This document shows positions 62,419-64,000 of a DNA stretch of 64,000 bases, piece by piece; positions within the stretch are counted from its first letter, which is position 1; every line of letters begins with the position of its first letter. The DNA lies in contig NZ_JAQFVF010000044.1 in the NCBI RefSeq assembly GCF_027789125.1, positions 62,001-126,000 of the forward strand. The letters run 5' to 3'. The notes beneath the pieces are model-generated. The model did no database searches. It saw only the letters and a program-made list of their open reading frames with translations, and was not told the origin of the DNA. This stretch comes from Paenibacillus aestuarii. GTDB taxonomy: Bacteria; Bacillota; Bacilli; Paenibacillales; NBRC-103111. The translations under genes and the position numbers were made by a program.

Positions 62419-62531
62419 CTGTGCTACCTCTTCGTAAGCGTTTATTTATCTTCCACAACCGAGAGACTCTGGCGTTGGTTGAACGATTGTTATATTTAAT
62501 AATATCGCCAACAGATCTTTTACTAGTAAAG

Positions 62532-63458
62532 CTATCCTCTAACGTAATCATAAATCCCTTTAAACGTGCTTGTAAGGGTATTTTGACTGATGACAACTTG
62601 TGTCTGCAGACCCTGCAAAGCCAATTCATTTTGAAAAGCAGGTACAAACAAAACACCGCTCTTGGAAATTTGACCACCTAGCACAATCCTGCTAGGACTA
62701 AAAGCGGATAACGCTGGATACAGAATGGAGGCCATTCGCTGACCAAATAGCTCGAATAGCTGTCTTAAGCTTGGCTCACCTGCGATAGCAGATTTCGCCA
62801 AATCACGAACATCACTGCTACTTACATCGATCCCTAATTCCAAAGCCAATTGAAGGACCCCTTTTTTGGAAATATAATCATCCGCGATACCATTTCGATA
62901 GGGCTCCTTATACAACCAACCGTTTTCTGGAACGTCTGCCCTTTGTTGAACCAAGCAGCCATGTTCGAGGAAACAGGAGCCGAGCCCCGTACCTATTGTA
63001 AGGCATACAACCCGATCTGCTGCCTGGCCTTCCCCGTAGACAGCTTCGCCAAGGCCAAACAATGCAGCATCATTCTCGAAAGCGATTCGAAACCTGGGAG
63101 CAAGTCTATCTTTTAAGCAAGAATTTGCACGGAGTGCTTCTTCTAAGAGCTTTCCTACAGGTAGCCCGTATAAGGCATCAAACTTACCTAAGCCCTTAAT
63201 AAAGCTTATCCCGTTCTTGTAATCGAAAGGACCAGGAAACGCTATGCCGAGTCCGCAAATTATCGGATGATCTTGATCTATTTTGGAAATCATATCCTGG
63301 ATGATGCTCACGAAATGATTCACGACCCCATTTGCGCTTAAATCAGATCGGGATTCATATTGTGCAACTGTCGGACCTATAATCGTTCCTTCACATACAG
63401 CTGCAGCCTTAATTTGCGTTCCTCCGACATCGAAGGCGAGAACAATGGTTGGATTCAT
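62532..63458 (-). CDS. ROK-family sugar kinase-like protein
   Basis: A 308-residue ROK protein. ATP-binding motif AFDVGGTQIKAAAV with Asp10, the substrate-side LGIAFPGPFDYKNG and the second phosphate motif TIGTGLGSCFLEHG. The usual ROK zinc site CxCGxxGC is absent (the position reads VPENGWLYKEPYRNG), so it may be a member without zinc, or regulatory. No N-terminal DNA-binding domain. ATG 63458 follows TTAGGGGG. A 12-bp palindrome at 62519-62530 is just past its stop. Likely a hexose kinase of the alpha-galactosidase unit. Confidence 0.85.
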   Translation of the reverse strand: MNPTIVLAFDVGGTQIKAAAVCEGTIIGPTVAQYESRSDLSANGVVNHFVSIIQDMISKIDQDHPIICGLGIAFPGPFDYKNGISFIKGLGKFDALYGLPVGKLLEEALRANSCLKDRLAPRFRIAFENDAALFGLGEAVYGEGQAADRVVCLTIGTGLGSCFLEHGCLVQQRADVPENGWLYKEPYRNGIADDYISKKGVLQLALELGIDVSSSDVRDLAKSAIAGEPSLRQLFELFGQRMASILYPALSAFSPSRIVLGGQISKSGVLFVPAFQNELALQGLQTQVVISQNTLTSTFKGIYDYVRG

Positions 63459-63467
63459 TTTAGCCCC

Positions 63468-64000
63468 CTAAGCTCTGACATAAGCTTTAATCAAACCTAT
63501 GGTTTTTCCTTCACTACTTCCACTAGGCTTTATTGTGTAAGAGGAAATAGAAGCTGGGACAATGAATGTTTCCGCAAATCGAACAACAAAGGGTTCGAAC
63601 GAGCCATCCAGAGATTCTACGGTCGCCTCATCGCCTTCAATGAGATTCAACATATGAACACTTCCATTCGATTTGTGGACGACGGGAACTGAGAACCAAT
63701 ACCGACGTGTCTCGATAAATTCGAGTTCATGAAGGCCTGTTCGCTCTTCAATCCATCCTTCGCCTTCCGCCACAGTTTGAATACGTCCTACACATTCTGA
63801 TGTCGTCCATTCAGTCGTCCTATTCCACTGAATGACGTTAGCTCCATGGTCGACATGAACGGGTCTAGGACGCCCATCCAGACCTAACCGATCCCAGTCC
63901 CATAGTTTAAATGTAAAAATATACGGCGTAGCGCTAATCTCTAGTACCATACATCCCGAGCCAGAGCAATGAACCGTCCCTGCTGGGATGAGAAAATGAT
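63468..64000 (-). CDS. Class I mannose-6-phosphate isomerase-like protein, 5' end outside window
   Basis: The C-terminal 176 residues of a cupin-type isomerase; the gene begins beyond the right edge. At the edge the frame reads FLIPAGTVHCSGSGCMVLEI, which includes the metal-binding histidine block of class I enzymes, followed by FTFKLWDWDRLGLDGRPRPV and a C-terminal cupin half (VHMLNLIEGDEATVESL, ETFIVPASISSYTIKPSG). Such enzymes convert mannose 6-phosphate to fructose 6-phosphate. Ten bases separate its stop from the ROK gene, so one operon with the alpha-galactosidase is likely. Confidence 0.85.
   Translation of the reverse strand, partial: HFLIPAGTVHCSGSGCMVLEISATPYIFTFKLWDWDRLGLDGRPRPVHVDHGANVIQWNRTTEWTTSECVGRIQTVAEGEGWIEERTGLHELEFIETRRYWFSVPVVHKSNGSVHMLNLIEGDEATVESLDGSFEPFVVRFAETFIVPASISSYTIKPSGSSEGKTIGLIKAYVRA

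Noticed and set aside
62430..62443. cre-like sequence before the alpha-galactosidase gene
   Set aside because: At least two mismatches in key positions and no aligned promoter elements.

Overview
The window looks like a chromosomal segment of a spore-forming Bacillota, most likely Paenibacillus or a close relative. The evidence is the yhbH-spoVR sporulation pair, YesM/YesN-type two-component control beside carbohydrate ABC transporters, yhaM, an AbrB-type regulator, strong AGGAGG-type ribosome binding sites and sigma-A promoters. No rRNA, tRNA, CRISPR array or intact insertion sequence was seen. The genus is an inference from gene content.

Region 1 (1-11614) is a catabolic cluster on the minus strand that seems built for a nitrogen-containing ring compound. 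It holds two CodA-type deaminases, a TrzA/SsnA-type amidohydrolase, a creatininase-family amidase, a Rieske oxygenase, a WrbA-like flavoprotein, an FAD-linked oxidase and an NMT1/SsuABC-type importer. An AsnC/Lrp regulator is divergently transcribed. Two promoters and a pair of 15-bp repeats on the first promoter are visible. The substrate cannot be read from sequence.

Region 2 (11654-22889) has rarD, a relic of a histidine kinase, a sugar ABC operon with its YesMN-type two-component system, a CBO0543-like membrane protein, yhaM, rtcB with a possible leader and attenuator, and a zinc-ribbon protein. Region 3 (23163-40722) is housekeeping and stress: yhbH-spoVR, small proteins, a phosphodiester glycosidase-like protein, a repeat-rich intergenic stretch, a His/Gln-rich protein, pncB, a chemotaxis receptor, a very large hybrid histidine kinase, trhO, a hemerythrin protein, an AbrB-like protein, and a thioredoxin reductase-like/glutaredoxin-like pair behind a perfect PerR box.

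Region 4 (about 41200-64000) is visibly more AT-rich and begins with a decayed carbohydrate-related gene. It carries a Gram-positive counterpart of the E. coli ycjMNOPQRSTUV-W locus: a GH13_18 glucosylglycerate-type phosphorylase, ABC importer and ATPase, YcjQ/YcjR/YcjS 3-keto-sugar epimerisation enzymes, a GH65 phosphorylase, beta-phosphoglucomutase and a LacI regulator. Additions not in the E. coli locus are glycerate kinase, a GH63-like hydrolase, an SGNH hydrolase and an MFS transporter. Three similar operator-like sites sit at its two minus-strand promoters. The right end has a GH36 alpha-galactosidase, a ROK kinase and a truncated class I mannose-6-phosphate isomerase-like gene. Together the genes would import glucosides, re-epimerise the sugar ring, cleave by phosphorolysis, and feed glucose 6-phosphate and phosphoglycerate to glycolysis.
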